Shown in pieces: positions 8,420 to 17,288 of a stretch of DNA of 63,160 bases (within the stretch, counting starts at the first letter, position 1; every line of letters begins with the position of its first letter). The stretch is from Nodosilinea sp. LEGE 06152. GTDB taxonomy: Bacteria > Cyanobacteriota > Cyanobacteriia > Phormidesmidales > Phormidesmidaceae. The notes beneath the pieces are model-generated. The model was not told the origin of the DNA. It saw nothing but the letters and a program-made list of their open reading frames with translations, and searched no databases. The DNA is taken from positions 215,654 to 278,813 of the forward strand of contig NZ_JADEWR010000002.1 in the NCBI RefSeq assembly GCF_015207525.1, read 5' to 3'. The position numbers and the translations under genes are program-made.

Positions 8420-9520
8420 TCATACCGCTATCCCCTGGCTCAGAGCTGTTAGCAAACGGGCATTTTCGGCCTCGGTGCGCACGGCAACTCGAAAATAGGC
8501 TGGCCCCAGTTCCGCAAAGCTCAGGCAGTCGCGAATCAAAACCTGGTGGTGACGCAGCAGCAGCCCCTGAAGCAGCGGGGCTGGGGTCGTGGTTTTGACC
8601 AGCAGATAGTTGGCGGCCCCCGCCAGCGGTGATAGCCCAGGCATAGCCTGCAATCCGTTGAATAAAGCCTTTCGAGCCGGGGGCAACCACTCCCAGGTGC
8701 GCCGCTGAAAGGCAATATCGCCCACCGCCGCGATCGCCGCCGCCGCCGCTAGAGCATTCACCGGCCAGGGGTCGCGCCAGCGCTGCCAGCGGAGCAGGCG
8801 ATCGGGGTGCCCCAGAGCATAGCCCAGGCGCAGACCGGGCAGCGTATAGAACTTGGTCAACGACCGGAGCACGACCAAACTGGGGTAGCGGCCTAGATAG
8901 CGAATCACGGACGGCTGCTGGTTAGGGGGCACAAAATCCATAAAGGCTTCATCCACAACCACCGTGGCATACCGCTCTAGCAGCGGCTCCAGCTCAGCCA
9001 GTGTGAACAAACGCCCGGTGGGGTTGTGGGGATTGTTGATCAGAATGCTGGTGTCCTTAGGCTCAGGCCAGGACATCGCCAGATCGAGGCTATCTATTCC
9101 CTCTAAGGACAAAGGCCAGGGCCGGACAGCAACGTCGAATGCCGCCAGGGCACGCCCGTAGTCACCGAACGCGGGGGTAAGCAGATGACAGTCTGTGCCT
9201 GCTTCCGCCAGATCGCGGGCGGCCCAGGTTAGCAGTTCGGCCGCCCCATTCCCCGGCAATACCCAGTCGGGGGGCAGCTGGTGATGGTCGGCCAGGGCGT
9301 GGCGCAGATTGCTATAACTGGGATCCGGGTAGTGGCGCAGCTGCCCCAGAGCCTCGGTCATCGCCTGCATAACCGACTCGGGTGGCCCCAGTGGGTTAAT
9401 GCTGGCCGAAAAATCAAGTAAAGAATCGGGGGAACAGTCAGCGATCGCCGCCGCCCAGGCCAAATTTCCCCCGTGAACAGGTCGATTTGAAGGTGTGTGA
9501 GTAGACGATGTTTGAATCAA
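8420..9520 (-). CDS. cobD: Threonine-phosphate decarboxylase-like (CobD-type) PLP enzyme
   Basis: This is a fold-type I PLP enzyme of 366 residues. The start HGGN followed by LLDFSASINPLGPP is the hallmark of L-threonine-O-3-phosphate decarboxylases, which make the aminopropanol arm of cobalamin. The closely related histidinol-phosphate aminotransferases are the alternative. The PLP Lys is in LRSLTKFYTLPGLRLGY. NNPHNPTG and VVDEAFMDF are the other PLP contacts. It begins only 7 bases after the HU stop and is probably co-transcribed with HU and the ABC ATPase. That HU-CobD-ABC order has no obvious functional logic. Confidence 0.85.
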   Translation of the reverse strand: MIQTSSTHTPSNRPVHGGNLAWAAAIADCSPDSLLDFSASINPLGPPESVMQAMTEALGQLRHYPDPSYSNLRHALADHHQLPPDWVLPGNGAAELLTWAARDLAEAGTDCHLLTPAFGDYGRALAAFDVAVRPWPLSLEGIDSLDLAMSWPEPKDTSILINNPHNPTGRLFTLAELEPLLERYATVVVDEAFMDFVPPNQQPSVIRYLGRYPSLVVLRSLTKFYTLPGLRLGYALGHPDRLLRWQRWRDPWPVNALAAAAAIAAVGDIAFQRRTWEWLPPARKALFNGLQAMPGLSPLAGAANYLLVKTTTPAPLLQGLLLRHHQVLIRDCLSFAELGPAYFRVAVRTEAENARLLTALSQGIAV

Positions 9521-9527
9521 GAGGCGT

Positions 9528-9821
9528 TTACTTAGCCACCTTTTCCTTGAACAACTTGCCCGCCGAAAACGCAGGCACCTTCGTCGCCGGAATCACCATG
9601 GTGTCGCCGGTTTTGGGGTTGCGGCCTTCCCGCTCTTTGCGCTCGCGCCGTTCAAAGGAGCCAAACCCTACCAGGGTGACTTTTTCGCCCGCCGCTACGG
9701 CTTCAATGATGGCGTCGATGGTGGCAGAAATAACCAGATCTACCTCCTTCTTGGTCACGGGCTTGTCGCTACTAGAAGAGGCCTTCTCAGCCACCGTATC
9801 AACGAGTTCAGCTTTGTTCAT
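9528..9821 (-). CDS. hup: HU-family nucleoid protein
   Basis: This small DNA-bending protein (97 residues) organises the nucleoid. It starts MNKAELVDTVAEKA and has the beta-arm region GFGSFERRERKEREGRNP with the conserved NPKTG and the proline that intercalates into DNA. A ribosome binding site (AGGAGAC) lies about 7 bases upstream. The gap of about 300 bases to hemF suggests its own promoter. It is the first gene of the tight hup-cobD-ABC run. Confidence 0.96.
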   Translation of the reverse strand: MNKAELVDTVAEKASSSSDKPVTKKEVDLVISATIDAIIEAVAAGEKVTLVGFGSFERRERKEREGRNPKTGDTMVIPATKVPAFSAGKLFKEKVAK

Positions 9822-10035
9822 ACCTGTCTCCTATGGGCAAAAAACAATGGGATCCAGTCGCATTCCAACGATAGGCCCAGGGCGTAAACAACAGTCCCGG
9901 CAGCCAGAATGGCTGAAACCCCTGTCAATCCAGAATTTCACTGCCTCATTCTAAGGGCAACCCCCAAAAAGTGGATCGCCAAAACCTTTAATTTATGTGG
10001 ATTACGGGGTTTTTTAAGAAAGTTAAACAACTGAA

Positions 10036-10072
10036 TGCCCCAGGCCGTCTATCAAGTAGACCACCTGGGGCA
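10036..10072 (-). terminator. Long hairpin between hemF and hup
   Basis: Outer arms TGCCCCAGG (10036-10044) and CCTGGGGCA (10064-10072), plus inner arms GTCTA and TAGAC, make an almost continuous stem. It lies about 50 bases after the hemF stop. T-rich sequence on the minus strand comes only 25-30 bases later, so it may be a processed 3' end rather than a classic terminator. Confidence 0.5.
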
Positions 10073-10119
10073 AGGGCTAAACACCTTATTAGATAAGGCG
10101 TTCATAGCTTTTGGCTGAT

Positions 10120-11154
10120 TTAGCCCGCCGGGCCACCGGCCCAGTTAACCCAGTCCTGAGGCTTGAGAAAAACGTCGTATAGCCGCGCCTCCGGGCTATC
10201 GGCAGCGGGGGTGTAGCCGTACTCCCAGCGCACCAGGGGGGGCAGCGACATCAAAATCGACTCGGTACGGCCATTGGTTTGCAGACCAAAAATGGTGCCC
10301 CGGTCATAGACCAAGTTGAACTCCACGTAGCGGCCCCGGCGGTAGAGCTGAAACTGCCGCTGGTGGTCGCTGTAGTCGGTACCGTGGCGACGCTCCACAA
10401 TGGGCACGTAGGCGGGCAAGAAGGCATTGCCGCAGTCGCGGGCAAAGTTAAACAGGTCGTCCCAGCTGCGCGACGGCAGTTCGCCAATGCCCTGGCTGGT
10501 CTGGTCGGCGGCTTTGCCCGCGTCGGGACCGCGATAGAGCATGCCCTGCCCGTCCTGGTAGTCGAAGAAAATGCCGCCTACACCCCGAGTTTCACCGCGG
10601 TGCTTGAGGTAGAAGTATTCGTCGCACCAGGGCTTGAATACGGAGTAGTACTGAGGATTGTGGCGATCGCAGGTCTGCTTCAGCGTCTGGTGAAAGTGCA
10701 CCACGTCTGCGTCGAAGGGGTAGTAGGGGGTGAGGTCGATGCCACCGCCAAACCACCACACCGGACCAGCCTCAAAGTAGCGATAGTTGAGGTGCACCGT
10801 GGGCACGTAGGGATTGCGGGGGTGCAGCACCATGGAGGTGCCGGTGGCATAGAAGCGGTGGCCTGCCGCCTCGGGGCGCTGCACCAAAATCGACGGCGGC
10901 AGGTGGTCGCCCCACACTTCAGAAAAGTTTACGCCACCCTGCTCAAATATATTGCCCTGCTTAATCACGCGCGATCGCCCGCCGCCGCCCTCGGGCCGCT
11001 CCCAGGCATCCTGCTGAAACTGAGCACCGCCGTCGAGGGCCTCTAGCCGCTGGCAAATGCTGTCCTGGAGCTGCTTCAGCATGGCGCTGACGCGATCGCG
11101 AGAATCTGCCGGAGGAGCGGTGGTAATGGGCTTAGAAACAGGGGTAGTGGTCAT
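10120..11154 (-). CDS. hemF: Oxygen-dependent coproporphyrinogen III oxidase
   Basis: HemF converts coproporphyrinogen III to protoporphyrinogen IX with O2, a step in heme and chlorophyll synthesis. The 344 residues contain the family blocks [56 protein letters not shown] and [19 protein letters not shown]. Length and order are standard. It stands alone on the minus strand, with about 400 bases of upstream space shared with the divergent SRPBCC gene. Cyanobacteria often carry an anaerobic counterpart (HemN), which is not in this window. Confidence 0.97.
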   Translation of the reverse strand: MTTTPVSKPITTAPPADSRDRVSAMLKQLQDSICQRLEALDGGAQFQQDAWERPEGGGGRSRVIKQGNIFEQGGVNFSEVWGDHLPPSILVQRPEAAGHRFYATGTSMVLHPRNPYVPTVHLNYRYFEAGPVWWFGGGIDLTPYYPFDADVVHFHQTLKQTCDRHNPQYYSVFKPWCDEYFYLKHRGETRGVGGIFFDYQDGQGMLYRGPDAGKAADQTSQGIGELPSRSWDDLFNFARDCGNAFLPAYVPIVERRHGTDYSDHQRQFQLYRRGRYVEFNLVYDRGTIFGLQTNGRTESILMSLPPLVRWEYGYTPAADSPEARLYDVFLKPQDWVNWAGGPAG

Positions 11155-11552
11155 GGCATCGGGAAAACAATACGTTATGTCGGCACCGGGTTGAATATGT
11201 CACACTGTGGAATGGCTTTTATGCGGAGCTTAGGATCCATTTTTTCGCCGTCGCTGGATTTTTCGCCCTGGTTAGCACCCCTAAATAATGAGCTGCAGGC
11301 CCAGGCAACACCATCGACTGTACCCAGTTTTCTCACGCTACCGTGAAACCATACCCAACACCCAAATCATCCATCAGGTTGAGAAAAATGTTTAGAAACG
11401 CAACGCTCTGTAACGAAAGTCCCGGTTAGCCCAACCCCTTGTCGCCCCGCGACGTCTTGTCCCCTTGCCCGCCATGTTTTTTTTGCCCACGTCCCTAATT
11501 CATCGCTGCTGTCAGGTGCTGACCTGGGGACCTCAGCCTGGAGGCTGCTGCC
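11155..11552. other. Divergent intergenic region hemF / SRPBCC
   Basis: This 398-base gap must hold the promoters of two divergent genes. I see no strong hairpin, repeat or recognisable operator. A minus-strand frame of 117 codons across 11367-11720 overlaps the SRPBCC gene and looks like a shadow. Confidence 0.4.
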
Positions 11553-12083
11553 GTGTTTAGAGCCTGGTCCTTTCCCCGTCCGTTTCTCACCCTGATGCAG
11601 CTGATTCAGCACTGGGTACAGGTGCAGCAGCAGCTCGAAAAGTCTTACCTTGCCGTCAGCAGCGCCTCGGTAGACGTGCTCTGGCAAACCATTATGAACC
11701 TGGCCGATGTCTCCTGGCATCCGCTGCTGACCAGCACCAACGCGCCCCGAGGGCTGAAACCCAAGCCAGGGCTAATCTACCGGGCCTTTACTCGCTTCTG
11801 CCCGGTGCCGGTGGACATTTTTGTGGAGCGGGTGCAGCCCCACGAGCTGATCAGCGTGCGGGTGTTGCCCATCCCAGGATTAGAGGAACGGGTCACCTAT
11901 CACCTCAAGTCGACCGTGCGGGGCACCCAGATTTCCTACTCGGTGACCCTGCGGGGGTGGCTGTCGCCCCTGGCCTGGTCGCTGCTGCGCCCCTACGCGG
12001 CCAGAGTGGCTTCGGCCCTGGCCGAGGCAGCTGAGCACCCCGATCTTTTAGATAGCCGCAATTCTCGCTCCCAGGCCTGGTAA
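11553..12083 (+). CDS. SRPBCC-fold protein
   Basis: This 176-residue protein matches the START/polyketide-cyclase (SRPBCC) superfamily: an N-terminal helix, then strand-rich SYLAVSSASVDVLWQTIMNL, ELISVRVLPIPGLEERVTYHL and TQISYSVTLRG, then a long C-terminal helix. Members bind lipids or other hydrophobic ligands; the ligand here is unknown. The start could be GTG 11553 or ATG 11595. No operon partner is evident, since mrp begins about 200 bases later. Confidence 0.7.
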   Translation: MFRAWSFPRPFLTLMQLIQHWVQVQQQLEKSYLAVSSASVDVLWQTIMNLADVSWHPLLTSTNAPRGLKPKPGLIYRAFTRFCPVPVDIFVERVQPHELISVRVLPIPGLEERVTYHLKSTVRGTQISYSVTLRGWLSPLAWSLLRPYAARVASALAEAAEHPDLLDSRNSRSQAW

Positions 12084-12284
12084 GGCTCAGGCCTAAGCAC
12101 TTGTGCTCAAGGGGGACAGTGCGGCTTAAGATAGTGAATGGCCTACGTTGACCTTGCTCGGGCGAGGTGGTGGGCCTTGCCCACCCTGCGGCATCCCTGG
12201 ACGTCGATACCCCAAGGGGTCGCCAATGCTGTCTGCCTTTTCCGCTGAACATTGCCCTGTACCCGGCCCAACTCCCCCAACTCC

Positions 12285-13349
12285 ATGAGCCTAACCCTCT
12301 CCGAAGTTTCTGTTCTAGACGTGCTGCGCCCCGTACAAGACCCGGAGCTGCAAAAGAGCCTGGTGGATCTCAATATGATCCGCAACGTAGCGATCGATAA
12401 CGGCACCGTGAGCTTTACCTTGGTGCTGACCACCCCAGCCTGTCCCCTGCGCGAGTTTATTGTGGAAGACTGCGAGAAAGCGGTCCGTACGCTGCCGGGG
12501 GTTGAGACGGTGAAGGTGGATGTCACAGCTGAAACACCCCAGCAGAAGGGTCTGCCCGATCGCACTGGCATTGGCGGCGTCAAAAACATCATCGCGGTTT
12601 CTAGCGGCAAGGGCGGCGTGGGCAAAAGCACCGTAGCGGTAAACCTAGCCGTAGCGCTGGCTCAACTGGGCTCAAAAGTTGGCCTCATCGACGCCGACAT
12701 CTACGGCCCCAACGCGCCGATTATGATGGGCCTGAGTGAGGCCCAGGTGGTAGTTAAGCAGGGCGAGGTACTCGAACCGGCCTTTAACCACGGCGTCAAG
12801 CTGGTATCGATGGGCTTTTTAATCGATCGCGATCAGCCGGTGATCTGGCGTGGCCCCATGCTCAACGGCATTATTCGCCAGTTTCTCTACCAGGTGGAGT
12901 GGGGCGAGCTAGATTATCTGGTGGTCGATCTGCCCCCCGGTACGGGTGACGCCCAGCTCACCCTGGCTCAGGCGGTGCCCATGGCCGGGGCGGTGATTGT
13001 CTCTACCCCCCAGTCGGTGGCGATTTCAGACGCTCGCCGAGGGCTGAAAATGTTTCAGCAACTCCAGGTGCCGGTGCTGGGCATTGTCGAAAACATGAGT
13101 GTGTTTATTCCCCCGGATGCGCCCGACAAGCGCTACGACATTTTTGGCTCCGGCGGCGGCGAGCTGTTGTCGAAGGAGCTGGGGGTGCCGGTGCTGGGCT
13201 GCATTCCGCTAGAGATGGCGGTGCGCGAGGGGGGCGATGCGGGCATCCCCATTGTGGTGCAGCACCCCGACTCAGAGAGCGCTAAGGCTCTGCGAGCGAT
13301 GGCTCAGCAGGTGGCGGCTAGGGTATCTGTGGCCGCGCTAGCGTCTTAG
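12285..13349 (+). CDS. mrp: Mrp/NBP35-family Fe-S carrier ATPase
   Basis: Mrp (ApbC) is a P-loop ATPase that carries or inserts Fe-S clusters. I place the start at ATG 12285 (354 residues, MSLTLSEVSVLDVL), where homologues begin. Residues 5-85 form a MIP18/DUF59 domain (LRPVQDPELQKSLVDLNMI). The P-loop SSGKGGVGKST follows, with VGLIDADIYGPN and DYLVVDLPPGTGDAQLT. The usual C-terminal CxxC is not obvious; GIVENMSVFIPPD stands where many homologues have a CxxC pair, so cluster binding may differ. Confidence 0.93.
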   Translation: MSLTLSEVSVLDVLRPVQDPELQKSLVDLNMIRNVAIDNGTVSFTLVLTTPACPLREFIVEDCEKAVRTLPGVETVKVDVTAETPQQKGLPDRTGIGGVKNIIAVSSGKGGVGKSTVAVNLAVALAQLGSKVGLIDADIYGPNAPIMMGLSEAQVVVKQGEVLEPAFNHGVKLVSMGFLIDRDQPVIWRGPMLNGIIRQFLYQVEWGELDYLVVDLPPGTGDAQLTLAQAVPMAGAVIVSTPQSVAISDARRGLKMFQQLQVPVLGIVENMSVFIPPDAPDKRYDIFGSGGGELLSKELGVPVLGCIPLEMAVREGGDAGIPIVVQHPDSESAKALRAMAQQVAARVSVAALAS

Positions 13350-13362
13350 ATGCAGAGTTTAG

Positions 13363-13429
13363 GGTAGAAGGTATAGGGGTTTCAAGGTTGTCCCCTGCAC
13401 CTTAAACCCCATACCTTGCACCTTCTACC
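13363..13429 (+). repeat. Long interrupted inverted repeat before rodA
   Basis: GGTAGAAGGT (13363-13372) pairs with ACCTTCTACC (13420-13429), and GGGGTTT (13376-13382) pairs with AAACCCC (13404-13410). It lies between the mrp stop and the rodA start. No T-run follows. It could be a weak terminator for mrp or a dispersed intergenic element. Confidence 0.6.
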
Positions 13430-13475
13430 GCTTGTTCTTGGCATAATCGATTGGGTGAACGGGGAGTCAACGGCG

Positions 13476-14735
13476 ATGTTTTTAACCGATGTGCAGAAGC
13501 AGTGGCGATCGCTGCTGGTGGGCTGGCAAGGCGTTGACTGGGTACTGTTTGCCCTACCCGTAGTGCTGACTGTGTTTGGGGCAATCGTGATTCACAGCAC
13601 CCAGATCAACACAGACAATACCGGCTACGGCCTCAACCACGCGGTGCTGGGGGCAATGGGTCTGGGCGTAGCGCTTTGGATTGCCCGCAGTCGCTACGAG
13701 TACCTGCTCAACTGGCAGTGGATTATCTACGGTGTCATCAACGTGCTGCTGGTCGCGGTGATGTTCATTGGCACTGTGGGAGGGGGTGCTCAGAGCTGGC
13801 TGGGCGTGGCTGGATTTTATCTGCAACCTTCAGAATTTGCCAAACTCAGCATCATCATTACCCTAGCGTCTTTGCTGAGCCGCCGTGATGCGTCTAGCCT
13901 ATGGGGCTTGGCCAGCGCACTGTCAATATTAGCGCTGCCCTGGGCGCTGGTGTTTATTCAGCCCGACCTAGGCACATCGCTGGTGTTTGGGGCGATTACT
14001 CTGGCCATGCTCTATTGGGCCAACTGTAACCCCGGTTGGCTGGTGCTGCTTGTGTCGCCCCTGGTGGCGGCGATTTTGTTTCACCTGATGCTGCCGAGCT
14101 GGCTGGTATGGAGCCTGGGCATGGGGCTAATTGCCTGGTTTACGCTACCCTGGCGCTGGTTTAGCACCGTAGTGGCAACGGCGGTCAACCTGGTGGCGGG
14201 CAAGCTGGGTGATATTTTCTGGAATCTGCTGCAAGACTACCAAAAAAACCGCCTGGTGCTGTTTCTCGACCCCGACAAAGACCCCTTGGGCGGCGGCTAT
14301 CACTTGATTCAATCGCGCATTGCGATCGGGGCTGGCAAAATTTGGGGGCAGGGACTGGGCCAGGGTTCACAAACTCAGCTCAACTTTATTCCTGAGCAGC
14401 ACACCGACTTTATCTTTTCGGCGATCGGTGAAGAGTGGGGCTTTGTAGGGTCGATGGTGGTGATTGCCGTCTACTGGCTGCTCTGCTTTCGCCTGGTGAT
14501 TATTGCCCAAAACGCCAAGGATGACTTTGGTTCTCTGCTGGCGATTGGCGTGCTGGCGATGATTGTGTTTCAGTTAGTAATCAACATTGGCATGACCATC
14601 GGGCTGGCTCCGATCACGGGCATTCCGCTGCCCTGGCTGAGCTACGGGCGAATGGCGCTGCTGACGAACTTCATTGCCCTGGGCATGGTGGAGTCGGTGG
14701 CCAACTTCCGCCATCGACTGCGGTTTACGGATTAG
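13476..14735 (+). CDS. rodA: SEDS glycosyltransferase, RodA type
   Basis: RodA polymerises lipid II into glycan strands during cell elongation. ATG 13476 has GGGGAG about 9 bases upstream and gives 419 residues; earlier TTG and GTG codons are possible. About ten membrane segments are visible. Family motifs include GAQSWLGVAGFYLQPSEFAK, IQPDLGTSLVFG, QSRIAIGAGKIWGQGLGQGS, FIPEQHTDFIFSAIGEEWGF and GIPLPWLSYGRMALLTN. The GQGLGQGSQTQLNFIPEQ block favours RodA over FtsW. Confidence 0.94.
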   Translation: MFLTDVQKQWRSLLVGWQGVDWVLFALPVVLTVFGAIVIHSTQINTDNTGYGLNHAVLGAMGLGVALWIARSRYEYLLNWQWIIYGVINVLLVAVMFIGTVGGGAQSWLGVAGFYLQPSEFAKLSIIITLASLLSRRDASSLWGLASALSILALPWALVFIQPDLGTSLVFGAITLAMLYWANCNPGWLVLLVSPLVAAILFHLMLPSWLVWSLGMGLIAWFTLPWRWFSTVVATAVNLVAGKLGDIFWNLLQDYQKNRLVLFLDPDKDPLGGGYHLIQSRIAIGAGKIWGQGLGQGSQTQLNFIPEQHTDFIFSAIGEEWGFVGSMVVIAVYWLLCFRLVIIAQNAKDDFGSLLAIGVLAMIVFQLVINIGMTIGLAPITGIPLPWLSYGRMALLTNFIALGMVESVANFRHRLRFTD

Positions 14736-14781
14736 GGTTATGGGGAGGGGCGATCGCCTGTAGCTAAGTCAGGTTTTGCCC

Positions 14782-15099
14782 CTAGGGCAAGCCATAGCTA
14801 GACACCAGCCCAAAAGCAGCACAACCTAGAGCGATACAAACCACCAGCGGCAGTTGCTTGAGGTTGGCCGCCACCACAACGGTGCTGGCGGCTACGGCGG
14901 CAAGCGTTGTCTGCCCTGTCCCTGACTGTCCTATGCCCGTCAGGCTCGAAACACTGCTCACCGCCATGACCAAAATCACCGCCAAAGGCAGGTAGCCCAG
15001 CCAGCGCAGCTGCACCACCTGGGCCGATACCCAAAGGCCAGTGCTGCGCATGGCGTAGGTGCCCAGTCCGGCAAGAAAAATGACCCAGCCCATCGTCAT
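14782..15099 (-). CDS. azlD: AzlD-family branched-chain amino acid exporter subunit
   Basis: The protein is small (105 residues) and very hydrophobic, with four likely membrane helices, and starts MTMGWVIFLAGLGTYAMRS. The GTYAMR motif is typical of AzlD/YgaH. It works with AzlC as a two-protein exporter of branched-chain amino acids or their analogues. Its start overlaps the azlC stop as ATGA, so the two are translationally coupled. A second in-frame ATG lies two codons later. Confidence 0.85.
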   Translation of the reverse strand: MTMGWVIFLAGLGTYAMRSTGLWVSAQVVQLRWLGYLPLAVILVMAVSSVSSLTGIGQSGTGQTTLAAVAASTVVVAANLKQLPLVVCIALGCAAFGLVSSYGLP

Positions 15100-15773
15100 G
15101 GCCGATCCTCCGATAGAGTTTGCAGGCCCGGCAGTCGCGAGACCACCAGGGCGATCGCCACAATCGCCAGCAGCAGCCCGGTAGAGCCGAGGGGTTGGGC
15201 GATCAGAGTGATGGCTATGCCTACGGCGATCGCAATGGCGGCATCCCGGTTCCAGTGGCCTTGCAGACCGCCGCACAGCAGACAAATAAACAGGGCTGGC
15301 AGGGCAAACTGGAGCCACCGCTCGGGCAGCTGCAGCCCCACCCAGCAGCCCAGAGCCGTGCCCGTCACCCAGGCTCCCCAGCACGACAGGTGAATGCCCA
15401 GGTAGTAGGGGAACGGGTGGGAGCGATCAGATAGCTCTAGGGCGAAGGTTTCGTCGATCATCCCGTGGGTCAACAGCCACTGCTGCCAGCGGCCAAATTT
15501 GCCGTAGAGCTTTTGGGCCGCCAGGCTCATGGGAATATGGCGCAGGTTGATGATGAAAATGGTGAGCAGAATGCTCCAGCCCGACAGCCCCTGGCGAAAG
15601 GCTTCGACGGCGGCAAACTGCGCGGCCCCAGCAAACAGCCAGGCCGACATGCCCAGGGCGGCGGTAGCGGGCAGCCCCGCCTGCACCGAGATCGCTCCAA
15701 AGCTCATGGCAATGGGCAAAAAACCGGCCACAATGCCCAGGGCGCGGCTGCACCCCTGCAAAAATTCTTTCAT
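15096..15773 (-). CDS. azlC: AzlC-family branched-chain amino acid exporter subunit
   Basis: This is the large subunit of an AzlCD exporter: 225 residues from ATG 15773 (MKEFLQGCSRALGIVAGFLP). Family features are the AFG-like segment IAMSFGAISVQAGLPATAALGMS, AGAAQFAAVEAF and FIINLRHIPMSLA, followed by several more membrane helices. The leader contains CACCTACC-type C-rich sequence like that before alaS and ridA. The AraC regulator lies 174 bases upstream on the same strand and is a plausible controller. Confidence 0.87.
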   Translation of the reverse strand: MKEFLQGCSRALGIVAGFLPIAMSFGAISVQAGLPATAALGMSAWLFAGAAQFAAVEAFRQGLSGWSILLTIFIINLRHIPMSLAAQKLYGKFGRWQQWLLTHGMIDETFALELSDRSHPFPYYLGIHLSCWGAWVTGTALGCWVGLQLPERWLQFALPALFICLLCGGLQGHWNRDAAIAIAVGIAITLIAQPLGSTGLLLAIVAIALVVSRLPGLQTLSEDRP

Positions 15774-15824
15774 AGCGCTGATAGGTAGGTGGGGGAGAAT
15801 AGATAGAAGACGTTGGGGGGGACA

Positions 15825-15896
15825 GTGCAAGGTCTACGGTGCAAGGTCTACGGTGTACGGGTGCAAGGCCCGAAACCCAAAACCCGAAACCCAAAA
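15825..15896 (+). repeat. Two short tandem repeats between araC gene and azlC
   Basis: A 14-mer (GTGCAAGGTCTACG) is repeated exactly at 15825-15838 and 15839-15852. A second 14-mer (CCCGAAACCCAAAA) is repeated exactly at 15869-15882 and 15883-15896. Both lie in the AraC-to-AzlC gap, so they could be operator half-sites or neutral slippage products. Confidence 0.7.
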
Positions 15897-15947
15897 CCCA
15901 CAGACCGCAAACCGTTTGTGGGCTTAGCCTATCGCCGGTTGATCGCT

Positions 15948-16769
15948 CTAATCTTGAACAAAATTGCGCTGTTGGTACTGCCCTGGCGTCACCCCCCAGG
16001 TGCGTTTAAACTGCCGAGTCAGGTGGCTCTGGTCGGCAAAGCCGGTCAAGTGGGCCACCGTTGCGATCGCCCTGCCCTGGCCCAGCAAGCGCTTGGCCTG
16101 CCGCAAGCGCACCTGGTTGAGGTAGCCGTGGGGCGGCAGCCCTACCTGCTGGCGAAACACTCGCAAAAAGTAAAAGGGGCTGAGGTGGGCGATCGCCGCC
16201 AGCTCGTCCAGCGAGACGTTCTCGCTATAGTGCGCCTCTAAGTATTCGCGCGCCTGGGCGATCGCGCGGGTTTCGCGGCCCGGCGATCGCCAGCGGGGCT
16301 GTTGGTCTGCGTGGCGGGCAACCAATTGGGCAAAAGTCCACAGCAGGCGCGAGTCTTGTTCGAGCCGGGGGACATTTTGCTCTAGGGCCTGGTGCGATCG
16401 CAGCATCCACCCCCGCAGAGACGGGTCATGCACCACTGGCTCTGGAAAATAGATTGCGCCCGCCACAGTCTCCGCTATTGAGCGCTGCAGCAGACTGACC
16501 GCCGGGTAGAGCATGCGATAGGTCCAGCCCGAGGCGTCGGCCGCGTGGCCCGTGTGGGGTTCGCCGGGGTTGATCAATACCACGCTGCCGGTCGGTGCCC
16601 TATGGGTCGCCCCACGATAGGCAAACACCTCCGTGCCCTGCTGAATCACACCCACGGCAAAGGTGTCGTGGGTGTGGCGAGCAAAGCTGTGGCGAATGTA
16701 GGTGGCCCGCAGCAGCTCCAGATCGTCGGCCTCGGGCACCTGCCAAAACTTCACCGTTTCTCGAGTCAT
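15948..16769 (-). CDS. AraC-family transcriptional regulator
   Basis: This 273-residue regulator (ATG 16769, MTRETVKFWQ) has an N-terminal cupin-like ligand domain (about 10-150, with HTHDTFAVGVIQQGTEVFAYRG split by turns) and a C-terminal double helix-turn-helix (about 175-270: VSLDELAAIAHLSPFYFLRVF and ATVAHLTGFADQSHLTRQFK). It ends with the usual GVTPGQY. Homologues often sit beside amino-acid exporters, and azlCD directly follows, so it may sense an amino acid. That is an inference from position. Confidence 0.9.
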   Translation of the reverse strand: MTRETVKFWQVPEADDLELLRATYIRHSFARHTHDTFAVGVIQQGTEVFAYRGATHRAPTGSVVLINPGEPHTGHAADASGWTYRMLYPAVSLLQRSIAETVAGAIYFPEPVVHDPSLRGWMLRSHQALEQNVPRLEQDSRLLWTFAQLVARHADQQPRWRSPGRETRAIAQAREYLEAHYSENVSLDELAAIAHLSPFYFLRVFRQQVGLPPHGYLNQVRLRQAKRLLGQGRAIATVAHLTGFADQSHLTRQFKRTWGVTPGQYQQRNFVQD

Positions 16770-17288
16770 CGATGCTGCCCCTGCTGCGATCGCGGCGTTC
16801 CTATAATCTTGCCTACAACGATCTGACCTGGCAATCCTCGCAACCCGCAATCGGCGGTCAAAATAGAAGTTCAGGTAAGGTTAATTACTCCCCTTGCCCT
16901 GAACAGCTAGCTACTTTGGCGAAGATCCACTAAATGGTGCATCGCTCGTGGTTGCAAATGCGATGGCTGCAATGGCCGCAAGCACACCAAGACTACTGAC
17001 ATCGATCCACTGACTGGCGAAGCTGTTGCTCTGTTTAACCCTCGCCAGTAAGCCTGGCATGAGCACTTTGTCTGGGATATAGATGCCGCCCAAGGGGTAG
17101 GGCAAACCTCTTGCGGTCGTGCCACGATTAAAGCCCTATCCCTAAATCGCCCAGGCGTCGTGAACTTGCGGAGACTTTTAACCTCAGCGGGTTTACACCC
17201 TCCTGTACAGATGAGGCTTACTTGACTAAAAGCTTGTCATCGGACCCCCAGAGTATTCGCAAACCTGAGGGTCTGGTTGATTGTCAGT
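16770..17288. other. Gene-poor stretch with first copy of a diverged repeat
   Basis: No convincing gene. It contains repeat copy 1 (16838-16946) and otherwise unremarkable sequence. Minus-strand frames around 16907-17125 have no family resemblance or good start. Confidence 0.4.
16838..16946 (+). repeat. Diverged direct repeat, copy 1
   Basis: This copy shares two blocks with 18420-18560: one starting CGCAAYCCGCAATC and running through GGTCAAAATAGAA, and one reading TTGGCGAAGATCCAC and ending ATGGTGCAT. The middle differs in length by about 30 bases. The pair brackets the two small genes at 17289 and 17929. Confidence 0.75.

Noticed and set aside
7696..8598. 300-codon plus-strand frame opposite the ABC ATPase and CobD-like genes
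   Set aside because: It is antisense to two clearly recognised genes; its composition mirrors their codon bias.
10279..11046. 255-codon plus-strand frame opposite hemF
   Set aside because: A shadow of a strongly conserved gene on the minus strand.
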